A stretch of DNA of 64,000 nucleotides from Acetobacter lambici (GTDB taxonomy: Bacteria > Pseudomonadota > Alphaproteobacteria > Acetobacterales > Acetobacteraceae): positions 58,669 to 122,668 of the forward strand of contig NZ_WOTD01000005.1 of the NCBI RefSeq assembly GCF_011516885.1, read 5' to 3'. The notes below the pieces were generated by a model, which was not told where the DNA came from, searched no databases, and worked only from the letters and a program-made list of their open reading frames with translations. This document shows positions 9,745 to 18,285 of the stretch, in pieces (the stretch's first letter is position 1; the number at the start of each line of letters is the position of its first letter). The position numbers and the translations under genes are program-made.

Positions 9745-10919
9745 CGGTCCATTAGCAGAGACGTCACAGCTTTTTTGAACGGGGAGAACCTGTCCGCCAT
9801 ACGCAGGCATCCTTCACGGATCTGGCGGAAGGGCGGGCCGTCGTGGGTGTAGAGCGAGGCAATACCGTTGGTTCCGGCAAACAGAAGAGCCGTTGCCTTG
9901 CGGTGCTGGCGCTCGAACGTACGCAGGGCTGCGGGGGAGCCTGCATCACCGTCTTTGGCAACAGCGGCCAGAACCTGCCGGGCCAGTGTTTCCTGCCCCT
10001 TCAGGCCCAGATTAAACCCGTGTGCCGTAATGGGGTGCATGCCAACGGCCGCATCCCCCACCAGAGCCAGCCTGCGGGCAGTAAACCTATGCGCGTAAAC
10101 GCCTTTAAGCGGGTAGACGTGGCGGGTACTGACCAGCCGCATGGCGCCAAGGCGGTTGCCCACGCGGCGCATGATTTCGGCATTAAATGCCTCTCGCGGC
10201 ATGTGGGCCAGAGCTTCGATCTCCTGCGGTGGCAGGGTCAGTACAAGGGAGGAGGCCATGCCGTTAACGGGGAGCAGGGCGATTGTCTGCCCTTCATCAA
10301 ACCATTGCAGGGCCACATTGTGGTGGGGGGATTCGTGCGCCATGCGACAGACCATCATGGATTTGCCAAAATCATGCACAATGGCGCCAATGCCCGCCCG
10401 TTGTCGGGTGGGGGAAAAACGTCCATCCGCCCCAACAACCAGCTTGGCGTTGACCTGCCCGCCATTATGGTGAACGGCGGCGTAGTCCTGCCCCTGCCGA
10501 ATGGTCTGCACGGCTGTGCCGGGCAGCAGGGTAATGTTGGGCATGTGCTGTGCCGCAGCAAACAGGGCGCGGCGGATCTGGTTGTTGGAGACCAGCCAGC
10601 CTAGCGCATCCACCCCTTCGCCACGCGTGTCAAACGTGAGTGGGTGGCGGAAGCTGCCTGTTTCAATCCGTGCTTCCTTGAGCGGGCAGATAACCGCCTG
10701 TGGAATATGGGACCATGCCCCCGCCTGTTCGAGCAGACGCACGGAGTGGTGGGTCAGGGCGATCTCGCGCCCGTCAAAGCCGGGTTCGGCCCATGTATCA
10801 AGCGGGGCGCGCTCCATAACGGTTACCGAAAGACCGCCACGCGCCATAAGCAGGGCTGTGGCCAGCCCGACCGGACCTCCACCAATAACCGCAACATCTG
10901 CGAGTTGTATGTCGGACAT
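9720..10919 (-). CDS. ubiM: FAD-dependent ubiquinone-ring hydroxylase, UbiH/UbiF/UbiM family
   Basis: The 399-residue flavoprotein monooxygenase has an N-terminal FAD motif GGGPVGLATALL, the GADGRFSPTR segment in the middle, and DAAVGMHPITAHGFNLG towards the C-terminal third, the set that defines the UbiH/COQ6 family. It should hydroxylate the aromatic ring in ubiquinone synthesis. The C terminus with ASLYTHDGPP and LRMADRFSPFKKAV resembles UbiM, the single broad hydroxylase of several proteobacteria, but UbiH or UbiF activity cannot be excluded from sequence. It is the last gene of a long minus-strand run, starting 5 bp after the nitroreductase stop, and it overlaps the convergent DUF4186 gene. 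Confidence 0.82.
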   Translation of the reverse strand: MSDIQLADVAVIGGGPVGLATALLMARGGLSVTVMERAPLDTWAEPGFDGREIALTHHSVRLLEQAGAWSHIPQAVICPLKEARIETGSFRHPLTFDTRGEGVDALGWLVSNNQIRRALFAAAQHMPNITLLPGTAVQTIRQGQDYAAVHHNGGQVNAKLVVGADGRFSPTRQRAGIGAIVHDFGKSMMVCRMAHESPHHNVALQWFDEGQTIALLPVNGMASSLVLTLPPQEIEALAHMPREAFNAEIMRRVGNRLGAMRLVSTRHVYPLKGVYAHRFTARRLALVGDAAVGMHPITAHGFNLGLKGQETLARQVLAAVAKDGDAGSPAALRTFERQHRKATALLFAGTNGIASLYTHDGPPFRQIREGCLRMADRFSPFKKAVTSLLMDRQPSAPGA

Positions 10920-10924
10920 GGGTG

Positions 10925-11506
10925 TTAGTCCTTGTCTGCGCCAAAGGTTACGGGCTGGCCGTGCCAGCGCGCGGTAAACAGGGCCGGGTCTGCCCGCTTG
11001 GGTGTGTGGGGCGTACCCTCGGGCGTGCCTACAAACAGAAAGCCCGCCAGCCGGGTAACACCCAGATCAGCCGCCAGAACGGCATCATCCACCAATGCGC
11101 CAGACACCCACACACCGCCAAAGCCTGTGGCGTGCAGGGCGTTAAGAATGTTCATGGCCCCCGCGGCCACGCACATTTCCTGCTCCCAGAGCGGAATTTT
11201 GTGAGCGGGGTGCAGGTGCATGCCCAACGCAATGATCATGGGCATGGTGGCAAAGCGGGAACGGCGTTTTTCAATTTTGGCGGCGGGGGCATCGGGCTCC
11301 ACGCGCGCCATGGAGGCCACAATGCGCTCGGCCAGTGCGGGGCGGTCCGCTCCTTCGATCACAACATAGCGCCACGGCTGAACACGCCCATGGTCGGGTG
11401 CGCGCATGGCTGTGGCCAGAATGACCATCAACTGCTCCGGTGCCGGTGCGGGAGTTTGCAGCCGGTCGGTGGATGCGCGGGAGAGAAGCATGTCCATAGG
11501 CGTCAT
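10925..11506 (-). CDS. Nitroreductase family protein, YdjA-like
   Basis: The 193-residue protein has the FMN-binding nitroreductase fold: an N-terminal LLSRAS segment, MRAPDHGRVQPWRYVVI (the signature of the small YdjA-like subgroup), then a central NILNALHATGFGGVW stretch that contacts the flavin. Its substrate is unknown; members reduce nitro groups or quinone-like compounds with NAD(P)H. It sits between a HIT-family gene and the ubiquinone hydroxylase in the his run, 5 bp upstream of the latter, so a redox or quinone-related role is possible, though that is only inference from position. Confidence 0.85.
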   Translation of the reverse strand: MTPMDMLLSRASTDRLQTPAPAPEQLMVILATAMRAPDHGRVQPWRYVVIEGADRPALAERIVASMARVEPDAPAAKIEKRRSRFATMPMIIALGMHLHPAHKIPLWEQEMCVAAGAMNILNALHATGFGGVWVSGALVDDAVLAADLGVTRLAGFLFVGTPEGTPHTPKRADPALFTARWHGQPVTFGADKD

Positions 11507-11546
11507 GATCGGGTGCCTTTATTGCAAAAGGAAGCGTTACGCGGCG

Positions 11547-11921
11547 TTATTGGGGAAACGCCGGAAGTGGCCCACCCCCCATAAGATGCAGATGAAAATG
11601 CGGGACTTCCTGCCCCGAATTGGTGCCTGCGTTGGTGATCAGCCGGTAGCCGTTTTCTTCCAGCCCCAGCGTATGGGCGATCTGCCCGGCCGAGCGCATG
11701 ACTTCGGCAATTTCTTCGGCCGGGGCGGTCTTGCTGAAATCCATGAAGGAGACATACGGCTTTTTGGGAATGATCAGCACATGCACGGGGGCTTTGGGGG
11801 CTATGTCCTCAAAGGCCAGAACCCATTCGTTTTCAAAAACAGGTTTGCATGGAATTTCGCCGCGCAGGATTTTGGCAAAAATATTCTGCTGGTCGTATGG
11901 GCCTTTGCCGGTCACAGCCAT
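11547..11921 (-). CDS. Histidine triad (HIT) family nucleotide-binding protein, HinT-like
   Basis: The 124-residue protein has the HIT signature HFHLHL at residues 108-113, preceded by NAGTNSGQEVP, and the N-terminal IFAKILRGEIPC segment of the HinT branch. Such proteins hydrolyse purine nucleoside phosphoramidates such as AMP-NH2 or AMP-lysine. The length is the family norm. The start lies 7 bp downstream of the hisE stop. This hisE-HIT adjacency recurs in alphaproteobacteria, so the arrangement is not a local oddity. Confidence 0.92.
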   Translation of the reverse strand: MAVTGKGPYDQQNIFAKILRGEIPCKPVFENEWVLAFEDIAPKAPVHVLIIPKKPYVSFMDFSKTAPAEEIAEVMRSAGQIAHTLGLEENGYRLITNAGTNSGQEVPHFHLHLMGGGPLPAFPQ

Positions 11922-11928
11922 GGTAGGG

Positions 11929-12411
11929 TCAGTCCTGTTTTGTTGCGTCTGGTGTGGTCACGTCCGGTGTTGTCAGGGACGGCTTGGGGCGGGAGGCTTT
12001 TTCGGCAATGCCGCTTGTGCCTTCGCGCCGGGCCAGTTCGGCCCAGACCTCGTCAGGGGTAATGCCTGCATTCACCCACATGACAATCAGGTGGTAGAGC
12101 ACATCCGCACTTTCCCCCACTAGCAGGTTGGTGCGGCCAGCCACGGCCTCGATCAGGCACTCCACGGCTTCCTCACCAAATTTCTGGGCGATCTTGTATG
12201 TCCCGCGTGAGAGCAGGCGGGCTGAATGGCTGACCGAAGGATCTGCGTTCTTGCGGCTTTGCACAACATCATACAGCCGGTTCAGCACGGAGGCGTCAGC
12301 CTCATCGGACAGGGTGGGCAGGTCCTGAGTTTCCGCCACCTTGGTTTTTTTGGCCTTGATGGTTTTGGTCTCGGCTTTGATGGTGGCTTTGGACGGAGCT
12401 TTTTTGATCAT
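11929..12411 (-). CDS. hisE: Phosphoribosyl-ATP diphosphatase HisE
   Basis: HisE hydrolyses phosphoribosyl-ATP to phosphoribosyl-AMP, the second step of histidine synthesis. The MazG-like all-alpha core spans about residues 35-130, with [13 protein letters not shown] and [12 protein letters not shown], where the acidic residues bind Mg2+. At 160 residues the protein is longer than the usual ~105. It has a Lys/Thr-rich N-terminal extension ([19 protein letters not shown]) and a Pro/Thr-rich C-terminal tail, both probably disordered. The ATG overlaps the hisF stop (ATGA). HisI is not in this window. Confidence 0.93.
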   Translation of the reverse strand: MIKKAPSKATIKAETKTIKAKKTKVAETQDLPTLSDEADASVLNRLYDVVQSRKNADPSVSHSARLLSRGTYKIAQKFGEEAVECLIEAVAGRTNLLVGESADVLYHLIVMWVNAGITPDEVWAELARREGTSGIAEKASRPKPSLTTPDVTTPDATKQD

Positions 12412-13196
12412 GACGTCTGACTGACCTGAAAAGGAGCGGGGGAGGGGCGGACCGGCAGCCCGGCATCGGTCAAAGCCTGTTTGACCTGCGCAACCGTAAA
12501 CTGCCCAAAATGGAAAACACTGGCGGCCAGTAGCCCGGTGGCTCCGGCCTTGGCACCTTCTACAAAATGTTCAAGCGTGCCAACGCCGCCAGAGGCCACA
12601 ATCGGCAGGCGCACGGCCTGTGTTGCCGCGCGCAGCAGGTCCAGATCAAACCCGCTGCCCGTGCCGTCGCGGTCCATGGAGGTCAGCAGGATTTCGCCCG
12701 CACCGCGTTCGGCGGCCTGTTTGCACCAGTCTATGGCGTCCATGCCTGTGGGGGTGCGCCCGCCATGGGTGAACACCTCCCACTTGCCCGGAGCACTCTG
12801 GCGTGCATCCACGGCCACCACAACACACTGGCTACCAAACTTGCGCGCGGCCTCGCTGATCAGGTCCGGGCGGGAGACGGCGGCCGAGTTCATGGCGCAT
12901 TTGTCCGCACCAGCCAGCAGCAGGCGGCGCATGTCGTCCGTTGTGCGCACGCCCCCGCCCACGGTCAGGGGCAGAAAGATTTTTTCCGCCGTTCTGCTGA
13001 CCACGTCCAGAATGGTGTCACGGTTTTCGTGGCTGGCGGTAATGTCCAGAAAAGTCAGTTCATCAGCCCCGGCGGCATCGTACACGGCGGCCTGTTCAAC
13101 CGGATCGCCCGCATCACGCAGGGAGACAAAGTTGACCCCCTTGACCACCCGGCCATTTTTAACGTCCAGACAGGGAATAACGCGTAGCTTCAGCAT
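12408..13196 (-). CDS. hisF: Imidazole glycerol phosphate synthase cyclase subunit HisF
   Basis: HisF closes the imidazole ring, using ammonia delivered by HisH, to give imidazole glycerol phosphate and AICAR. The 262-residue (beta/alpha)8 barrel begins with [16 protein letters not shown], placing the first catalytic aspartate at residue 11, and has the second in VVVAVDAR near residue 130. The C-terminal phosphate-binding VASGGVG is intact. It overlaps hisA by 7 bp and hisE by 4 bp. Confidence 0.97.
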   Translation of the reverse strand: MLKLRVIPCLDVKNGRVVKGVNFVSLRDAGDPVEQAAVYDAAGADELTFLDITASHENRDTILDVVSRTAEKIFLPLTVGGGVRTTDDMRRLLLAGADKCAMNSAAVSRPDLISEAARKFGSQCVVVAVDARQSAPGKWEVFTHGGRTPTGMDAIDWCKQAAERGAGEILLTSMDRDGTGSGFDLDLLRAATQAVRLPIVASGGVGTLEHFVEGAKAGATGLLAASVFHFGQFTVAQVKQALTDAGLPVRPSPAPFQVSQTS

Positions 13197-13951
13197 CCGC
13201 TCAGCACTCGCAGGGCTTGCTTGGGGTCAATGCGGCCATCATACAGCGCGCGACCAACAATAACACCTTCTATGCCCGGTGTGGTGTTGGCCGCCGTGCG
13301 CAGGGCTGCAAGGTGATCAATGCCGCCAACGCCCCCGCTGGCAATAACGGGAATGGACACTGTGTTGGCCAGTGCCACGGTCTGTTCGATATCCAGCCCC
13401 TCAAGCATGCCATCCCGGCTGATTTCGGTAAAAATAATTGCGCTCACACCAGCGTCCTGCATACGCAGGGCAAGGTCGGTTGCCTGCATGTCGGAGACTT
13501 CGGCCCAGCCTTCGGTCGCCACAAGGCCGGAGCGTGCATCAATCCCCGCTACAATGCGACCGGGGAACGCCTTGCAGGCTTCGCGCACCAATGCGGGGTT
13601 TTTGACCGCGACCGAGCCCAGAATAACGCGGGTAATGCCAGCCTCCAGCCATGCGGCAATGGCGGCCATGTCGCGTAGGCCACCACCAAGCTGGACCGGC
13701 ACATGGGCTGCGGCCAGAATGGAGCGCACGGCGTCCGTGTTGGCGGACGCTCCGGCAAACGCGCCGTTCAGGTCCACCACATGCAGCCATTCAAAACCAG
13801 CCGCCTGCCATGCCGTGGCCTGTGCGCCGGGGTTGTCGGAATAGACGGTTGCATCGTCCATCTCCCCACGGCGCAGGCGCACGCAGGCCCCGTTTTTCAG
13901 GTCGATGGCCGGGTACAGGGTTAGCGGGCGGGGGGGAGTGGGTGTGGTCAT
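13190..13951 (-). CDS. hisA: Phosphoribosylformimino-AICAR phosphate isomerase HisA
   Basis: HisA performs the Amadori rearrangement of ProFAR to PRFAR. The 253-residue barrel carries YPAIDLKNG (Asp17, general base), [15 protein letters not shown] (second Asp) and the VIASGGVGG phosphate loop. The first nine residues are a proline-rich leader. The ATG overlaps the upstream GNAT stop as ATGA, so its translation is probably coupled to that gene. Confidence 0.97.
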   Translation of the reverse strand: MTTPTPPRPLTLYPAIDLKNGACVRLRRGEMDDATVYSDNPGAQATAWQAAGFEWLHVVDLNGAFAGASANTDAVRSILAAAHVPVQLGGGLRDMAAIAAWLEAGITRVILGSVAVKNPALVREACKAFPGRIVAGIDARSGLVATEGWAEVSDMQATDLALRMQDAGVSAIIFTEISRDGMLEGLDIEQTVALANTVSIPVIASGGVGGIDHLAALRTAANTTPGIEGVIVGRALYDGRIDPKQALRVLSGC

Positions 13952-14529
13952 GGTGTGGAACTGGCTTCTTGTTCGTTACGGGTCTTGGCGGACTGTAAAG
14001 GCAGGGTATCATCCAGACATTTGGTCAGGAACAGCCCCGGTACGAGCTCGTCCCCCACCCGTGCGTAAAACGGGTGTTGGCCCCAGATGTGGAACCCGGT
14101 CTTTTTAAACAGGGCAATGGCGGCGGTCTGGGTTTGCAGCACATCCACGTTGAGAACCCTGAACCCCATGTTGCGCGCGGCGTTTTCCACCTCCTGCAAC
14201 AAGGCAGCCCCCAGCCCCCGCTCGCGTGCATAGGGGGCAACAAACAGATGGGCCAGGGTGATGCACATGGCCTGCAATTCGTTATTGCGCGGGGCGCGAA
14301 TTAGCTGCGCGCCACCCACAATAACCCCATCCAGCCGGATGGCGAACAGCATGCGCTCGGGTACGAGCAGCAGGCCCCGAAAATAACGTTCGAGCACCTG
14401 CCGCCCCTGTGGCTGCAACCAGCCAAACCCGCCTCCGTCCAGAATGGCGGCATCCACGGACTCGCACAGGGCCTGAAGGTCGTCTTCCTCCAGCGAGAGA
14501 ATACGTTGAACGCGGGGCACGCGGGACAT
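13948..14529 (-). CDS. GNAT-family N-acetyltransferase inside the his operon
   Basis: The 193-residue protein has the GNAT acetyl-CoA fold: ITLAHLFVAPYARERGLGAALL contains the beta-4 strand and the pyrophosphate-binding R/Q-x-x-G-x-G/A loop, and the C-terminal GFRVLNVDV and ALFKKTGF segments follow. The substrate is unknown. I chose ATG 14529 because it forms a TGATG overlap with the hisH stop; an earlier ATG at 14553 would add eight residues. Its stop overlaps the hisA start. It is therefore tightly coupled into the histidine operon between hisH and hisA, although no histidine pathway step needs an acetyltransferase. Confidence 0.85.
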   Translation of the reverse strand: MSRVPRVQRILSLEEDDLQALCESVDAAILDGGGFGWLQPQGRQVLERYFRGLLLVPERMLFAIRLDGVIVGGAQLIRAPRNNELQAMCITLAHLFVAPYARERGLGAALLQEVENAARNMGFRVLNVDVLQTQTAAIALFKKTGFHIWGQHPFYARVGDELVPGLFLTKCLDDTLPLQSAKTRNEQEASSTP

Positions 14530-15185
14530 CAGAATGTGGCTTCCGGTTGCCATGCAAGAAAGTTTGCAAGGATTTTTAGCCCCACGGTCTGGCTTTTTTC
14601 CACATGGAACTGTGTCCCCGCCACGTTTGCGCGGCAGACAATGGCAGGCACGCTGCCACCATAGTCCGCACTGGCGAGCAGCACGTCATCGGTGGTGTTG
14701 CGCAGGGCGTAGGAGTGTACAAAATAGCCGTGGGGTGCCGGGCCAAGCCCCTGCGTGAGCGGGTGGGGCCTGTGGAGGTCCAGTTCGTTCCAGCCCATCT
14801 GGGGCAGGCGCAGGCCGGGGGCGTCCATGGGGGCGATTTCACCTGCAATCCAGCCAAACCCCTCCGTTACCCCATGCTCAAGACCGCGCTCGGCCATAAG
14901 CTGCATGCCAACGCAGATCCCCAGAAAAGGTGTACCTTTTGCTACGGCCTGCAAAATGGAGTCCTTGAGCCCAGCAATGGCCTCCAGCCCATGTGCGCAG
15001 TCTGCAAAGGCGCCTTGGCCGGGCAGAATAATGCGGTCCGCGCGCCGGACTTCGGCGGGTTCGTTGGTAATGATAACGGAAGCGTTGAGACCCGAAAGCT
15101 CGGCAGCACGCATGGCAGCGCGCGCGGCGGAGGCCAGGTTGCCTCCTTCGTAATCAACAACAGCAATGGAGAGAGGCTGGGCCAT
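14529..15185 (-). CDS. hisH: Imidazole glycerol phosphate synthase glutaminase subunit HisH
   Basis: HisH hydrolyses glutamine and channels ammonia to HisF. The class-I glutaminase triad is visible: Cys91 in LGICVGMQLM, and His194 and Glu196 in FHVEKSQ. The oxyanion region LPGQGAF is present. The length, 218 residues, is normal. HisH and HisF normally act as a dimer; here they are separated by the GNAT gene and hisA. The gene lies 137 bp downstream of hisB. Confidence 0.96.
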   Translation of the reverse strand: MAQPLSIAVVDYEGGNLASAARAAMRAAELSGLNASVIITNEPAEVRRADRIILPGQGAFADCAHGLEAIAGLKDSILQAVAKGTPFLGICVGMQLMAERGLEHGVTEGFGWIAGEIAPMDAPGLRLPQMGWNELDLHRPHPLTQGLGPAPHGYFVHSYALRNTTDDVLLASADYGGSVPAIVCRANVAGTQFHVEKSQTVGLKILANFLAWQPEATF

Positions 15186-15274
15186 AAAACCCTCTTGGTT
15201 CTGATCCTGCGGAAAACCCTGCTATCTGCCCGCATGCGGGCAAAAACAAGGCCGGTTGTCTGTCTGGCCTACCC

Positions 15275-15296
15275 CCATGTTCAGACCCGAACATGG
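15275..15296 (-). repeat. Hairpin in the hisB-hisH spacer
   Basis: CCATGTTC and GAACATGG form a perfect 8-bp stem with a 6-nt loop, about 27 bp after the hisB stop in the direction of transcription. A 16-bp self-complementary TGCCCGCATGCGGGCA lies further on at 15227-15242. Neither is followed by a T-run on the minus strand, so these look like RNA structure within the operon rather than complete terminators. Confidence 0.45.
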
Positions 15297-15322
15297 TTGG
15301 ATCACATATGCCGCCAGCTGGT

Positions 15323-15919
15323 TTACAGCACGCCCTTGGTGGACGGAATGGCCCCAAGAGCGCGTGGGTCCGGCTCTACCGCCATGCGCAGTGCGCGGGC
15401 AAGAGCCTTGAACGCGGCCTCGGCAATATGGTGGCAGTTTTTACCCGCCCGCTGGTTCAGGTGCAGGGTCAGCATGGCGGACATGGCGAATGCCCTAAAA
15501 AATTCTTCCACCAGTTCCGTGTCCAGCCCGCCAATACGGTCGCGGTCGAAGGTGGCCTCAAACGTCAGGAACGGACGGCCGGAAAGGTCGACCACCGCCT
15601 CGCACAATGCCTCGTCCAGCGGCACAAGGGCCGAGCCAAACCGGCGCACGCCACGCTTGTCGCCCAGTGCCTGCCGCATGGCCTGCCCTAGTGCAATGCC
15701 GGTATCTTCCACCGTATGATGGCCATCAATATGCAGGTCACCCTTGACCGTTATGTCCAGATCGAACAGGCCATGCTTGGCCAGAGCGGTCAGCATATGG
15801 TCAAAAAAGCCGATACCGGTTTCAACCCGAGCCTTGCCAGTCCCGTCCAGAGTCAGGGCAATGGCAATATCGGTTTCGCTGGTAACGCGGTGAACTGTGG
15901 CGTGGCGCGATGTTGTCAT
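15323..15919 (-). CDS. hisB: Imidazoleglycerol-phosphate dehydratase HisB
   Basis: The 198-residue monofunctional HisB dehydrates imidazole glycerol phosphate to imidazole acetol phosphate. Its His-rich Mn2+-binding signatures are intact: TGIGFFDHML, then DIDGHHTVEDTGIALGQA, and the second-half equivalents with FFRAFAMSAMLTLH and NCHHIAEAAFKALARAL. No histidinol-phosphatase domain is fused, unlike enteric HisB. It is the first his gene of the run, 58 bp after nadE. Confidence 0.96.
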   Translation of the reverse strand: MTTSRHATVHRVTSETDIAIALTLDGTGKARVETGIGFFDHMLTALAKHGLFDLDITVKGDLHIDGHHTVEDTGIALGQAMRQALGDKRGVRRFGSALVPLDEALCEAVVDLSGRPFLTFEATFDRDRIGGLDTELVEEFFRAFAMSAMLTLHLNQRAGKNCHHIAEAAFKALARALRMAVEPDPRALGAIPSTKGVL

Positions 15920-15977
15920 GGTCCCAGCTTATAGCCCAAGACCGGGCACAATGCCATTCCACCAGCGGGGGGCAGTT

Positions 15978-18029
15978 TCAGGCTTCGGGCACATGGTCTT
16001 CCAGTTCCTTCAGCCACAGGGTTGCATTGCCATCAGCCGGGGCGCGCCAGTCCCCACGGGGGGAAAGACTCCCCCCCGCCATGACCTTGGGACCATTGGG
16101 CATGGCCGAACGCTTGAACTGGCTGGTGGTAAAGAACCGGAACATAAAAACCTTCAGCCATTTGCGAATGACCGGCAGCCCGTAGCTTTTATGGTCGTGC
16201 GGCAAAAAGCCCGGTGGCCATGCGCCCTGTGCTGCATCCCGCCATGCCTGTTCGGCCATAAAGGCTATGCGGGCAGGACCAAAGCCGTGGCGCAGGACGT
16301 AATAAAGTGTGAAGTCGTGCAGGGCGTATGGCCCGATTGTGTCCTCCGTGCTCTGGCTGGCCCCCGCGGTGGCGGGGATGAGTTCGGGAGATATCTCGGT
16401 CGCCAGCACGGTGCGCAGTACGGTGCAGACATCGGCCGGGAAGTGGCCTGAGGCAATGCACCAGCGGATCAGGTGCTGGATCAGGGTTTTGGGCAGGCCC
16501 GCATTAACGTTGTAATGCGCCATCTGGTCGCCCACGCCGTAGGTGCACCACCCCAGCGCAAGCTCCGACAGGTCACCCGTGCCAATAACAATACCGTTGT
16601 GCTGGTTGGCCAACCGGAACAGAAAATCCGTGCGCAATCCGGCCTGCACATTTTCGAATGTAATGTCATGCACGGGCTCACCTCTGGCAAAGGGGTGGTC
16701 CATGGTCTGGAGCATAAGGGTTGCGGCGGGGCGGATGTCCAGCGTTGCGCGCGTAATGCCCAGATGCGCCATCAGGGCGTTTGCACTGGCCAGTGTCTGC
16801 TCCGTGGTGCCAAAGCCGGGCATGGTGTAGCCTCGTATGGCGGTGCGGGGCCAGCCCAGTTCATCCGCCGTGCGCACGGCCACCAGCAGCGCATGGGTGG
16901 AATCCAGCCCACCGGATACGCCAATGACCATGCCTGCTGCCCGGCAACTTTTCAGGCGTTGTTTGAGGGCCGAAACCTGAATGGTAAAGGCCTCAAAACA
17001 ATCCTGCTCCAGCCGAGTGGGATCTGCTGGCACAAAGGGAAAGCGCGAGAGCGGGCGCAGCAGCCCAAGGTCGGTTGCGGGTGGGGCGAGTGTAAATTCT
17101 ATGGAGCGCCAGAGCGGGTCGGGGGTGCCGGTTGTGGCCGCGCAGTCCGCAAAGGAGCCAACCTGCGCGCGTTCGTGGCGGATGAGCGTGAGGTCAATAT
17201 CGGCCACCACTGCGCGCGCACCGGAGGGAAAGCGCTCACTCTGAGCCAGCAGCACGCCGTTTTCAAAAATGGCGGTCTGGCCATCCCATGCCAGATCAGT
17301 CGTGGATTCACCCTCTCCCGCTGCCGCATACAGGTAAGCGGCCACGCACCGTGCAGACTGGGAGAGGCAGAGCATGGTGCGGGTACGGGCCTTGCCCACG
17401 GTAATATCGCTGGCCGACAGGTTGGCCAGAACCGTGGCTCCTGCCATGGCCTGCGCCGCAGAGGGAGGGGCAGGCACCCACATATCCTCGCAGATTTCCA
17501 CCCCAAGGCAGAATCCCGGTATGTCGCGGGCTGTAAACAGAAGGTCCACGCCAAAGGGTACGCTCTGCCCGGCTACAGGCATGGTTTGGCCACGGATTTG
17601 CGCACCGGGTGCAAAATGCCGTTTTTCGTAAAATTCGCGGTAATTGGGCAGGTAGCTTTTGGGCACCACGCCAAGAATATGCCCCCGGTGCAGCACAACA
17701 GCACAATTATACAGGCTGTTCCTGTGGCGCAGGGGAGCGCCAACCACCACCACGGGCAGCAGGTCGGCGGTGGCCCGTGCCAGTGCCGCCAATGCCGTGT
17801 CCACGGCGTTTAACAGCGTGCTTTGCTGGAGCAGGTCCTCAATGGAATAACCGCTCAACCCCAGTTCGGGAAAAACACACAGGCCAACACCTTGCCCAGC
17901 GCAGGTTTGGGCTGTGGTTACAATCTGCTCAATGTTGGTATGCGGGTCAGCAAGGGTGACGGGTGCCGTGCAGGCCGCCACGCGCACAAATCCCTGATGG
18001 TACAGAGATCGGAATAAGGACGTGGTCAC
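15978..18029 (-). CDS. nadE: Glutamine-dependent NAD+ synthetase NadE
   Basis: NadE amidates deamido-NAD+ to NAD+ using ATP and glutamine. The 683-residue protein has an N-terminal nitrilase-type glutaminase with the triad Glu55 (FPELGLSG), Lys124 (VVPKSYLPNYREFYE) and Cys180 (GVEICEDMW), and a C-terminal synthetase domain with the PP-loop VSGGLDS at residues 371-377. This is the long tuberculosis-type enzyme. The start is GTG 18029. It heads the minus-strand run that continues into hisB, and its GTG is about 180 bp from tRNA-Gly on the other strand. Confidence 0.95.
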   Translation of the reverse strand: MTTSLFRSLYHQGFVRVAACTAPVTLADPHTNIEQIVTTAQTCAGQGVGLCVFPELGLSGYSIEDLLQQSTLLNAVDTALAALARATADLLPVVVVGAPLRHRNSLYNCAVVLHRGHILGVVPKSYLPNYREFYEKRHFAPGAQIRGQTMPVAGQSVPFGVDLLFTARDIPGFCLGVEICEDMWVPAPPSAAQAMAGATVLANLSASDITVGKARTRTMLCLSQSARCVAAYLYAAAGEGESTTDLAWDGQTAIFENGVLLAQSERFPSGARAVVADIDLTLIRHERAQVGSFADCAATTGTPDPLWRSIEFTLAPPATDLGLLRPLSRFPFVPADPTRLEQDCFEAFTIQVSALKQRLKSCRAAGMVIGVSGGLDSTHALLVAVRTADELGWPRTAIRGYTMPGFGTTEQTLASANALMAHLGITRATLDIRPAATLMLQTMDHPFARGEPVHDITFENVQAGLRTDFLFRLANQHNGIVIGTGDLSELALGWCTYGVGDQMAHYNVNAGLPKTLIQHLIRWCIASGHFPADVCTVLRTVLATEISPELIPATAGASQSTEDTIGPYALHDFTLYYVLRHGFGPARIAFMAEQAWRDAAQGAWPPGFLPHDHKSYGLPVIRKWLKVFMFRFFTTSQFKRSAMPNGPKVMAGGSLSPRGDWRAPADGNATLWLKELEDHVPEA

Positions 18030-18210
18030 GGCTTTCCTTCCTTGCCGGGGGGCGCATGGTTCTGTCTAGCAGGAGGGCAAAGTGGCCGCCAAGGGCTGGC
18101 AAAGTGCTGCTTTATGACAGATGCGTGCAGGGGCATGAAAAAAAAGCGGCTTTTTTGCATTTTCCCTCTTGCGCGATTGAGCGCTCCCCCATAAAAGGAG
18201 CCCATCTGAT

Positions 18211-18285
18211 GCGGGCGTAGCTCAGGGGTAGAGCACAACCTTGCCAAGGTTGGGGTCGTGGGTTCGAATCCCATCGCCCGCTCCA
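18211..18285 (+). tRNA. tRNA-Gly (anticodon GCC)
   Basis: The 75-nt cloverleaf has acceptor arm GCGGGCG/CGCCCGC, D-arm GCTCAGGGGTAGAGC, anticodon loop TTGCCAA with GCC, T-loop GGTTCGAATCC and an encoded CCA at 18283-18285. It decodes GGC and GGU. It is followed at once by a series of inverted repeats. Confidence 0.97.

Noticed and set aside
16473..17813. A 446-codon plus-strand frame opposite nadE
   Set aside because: NadE on the minus strand has intact catalytic residues in both domains; the plus-strand product is unlike any family.
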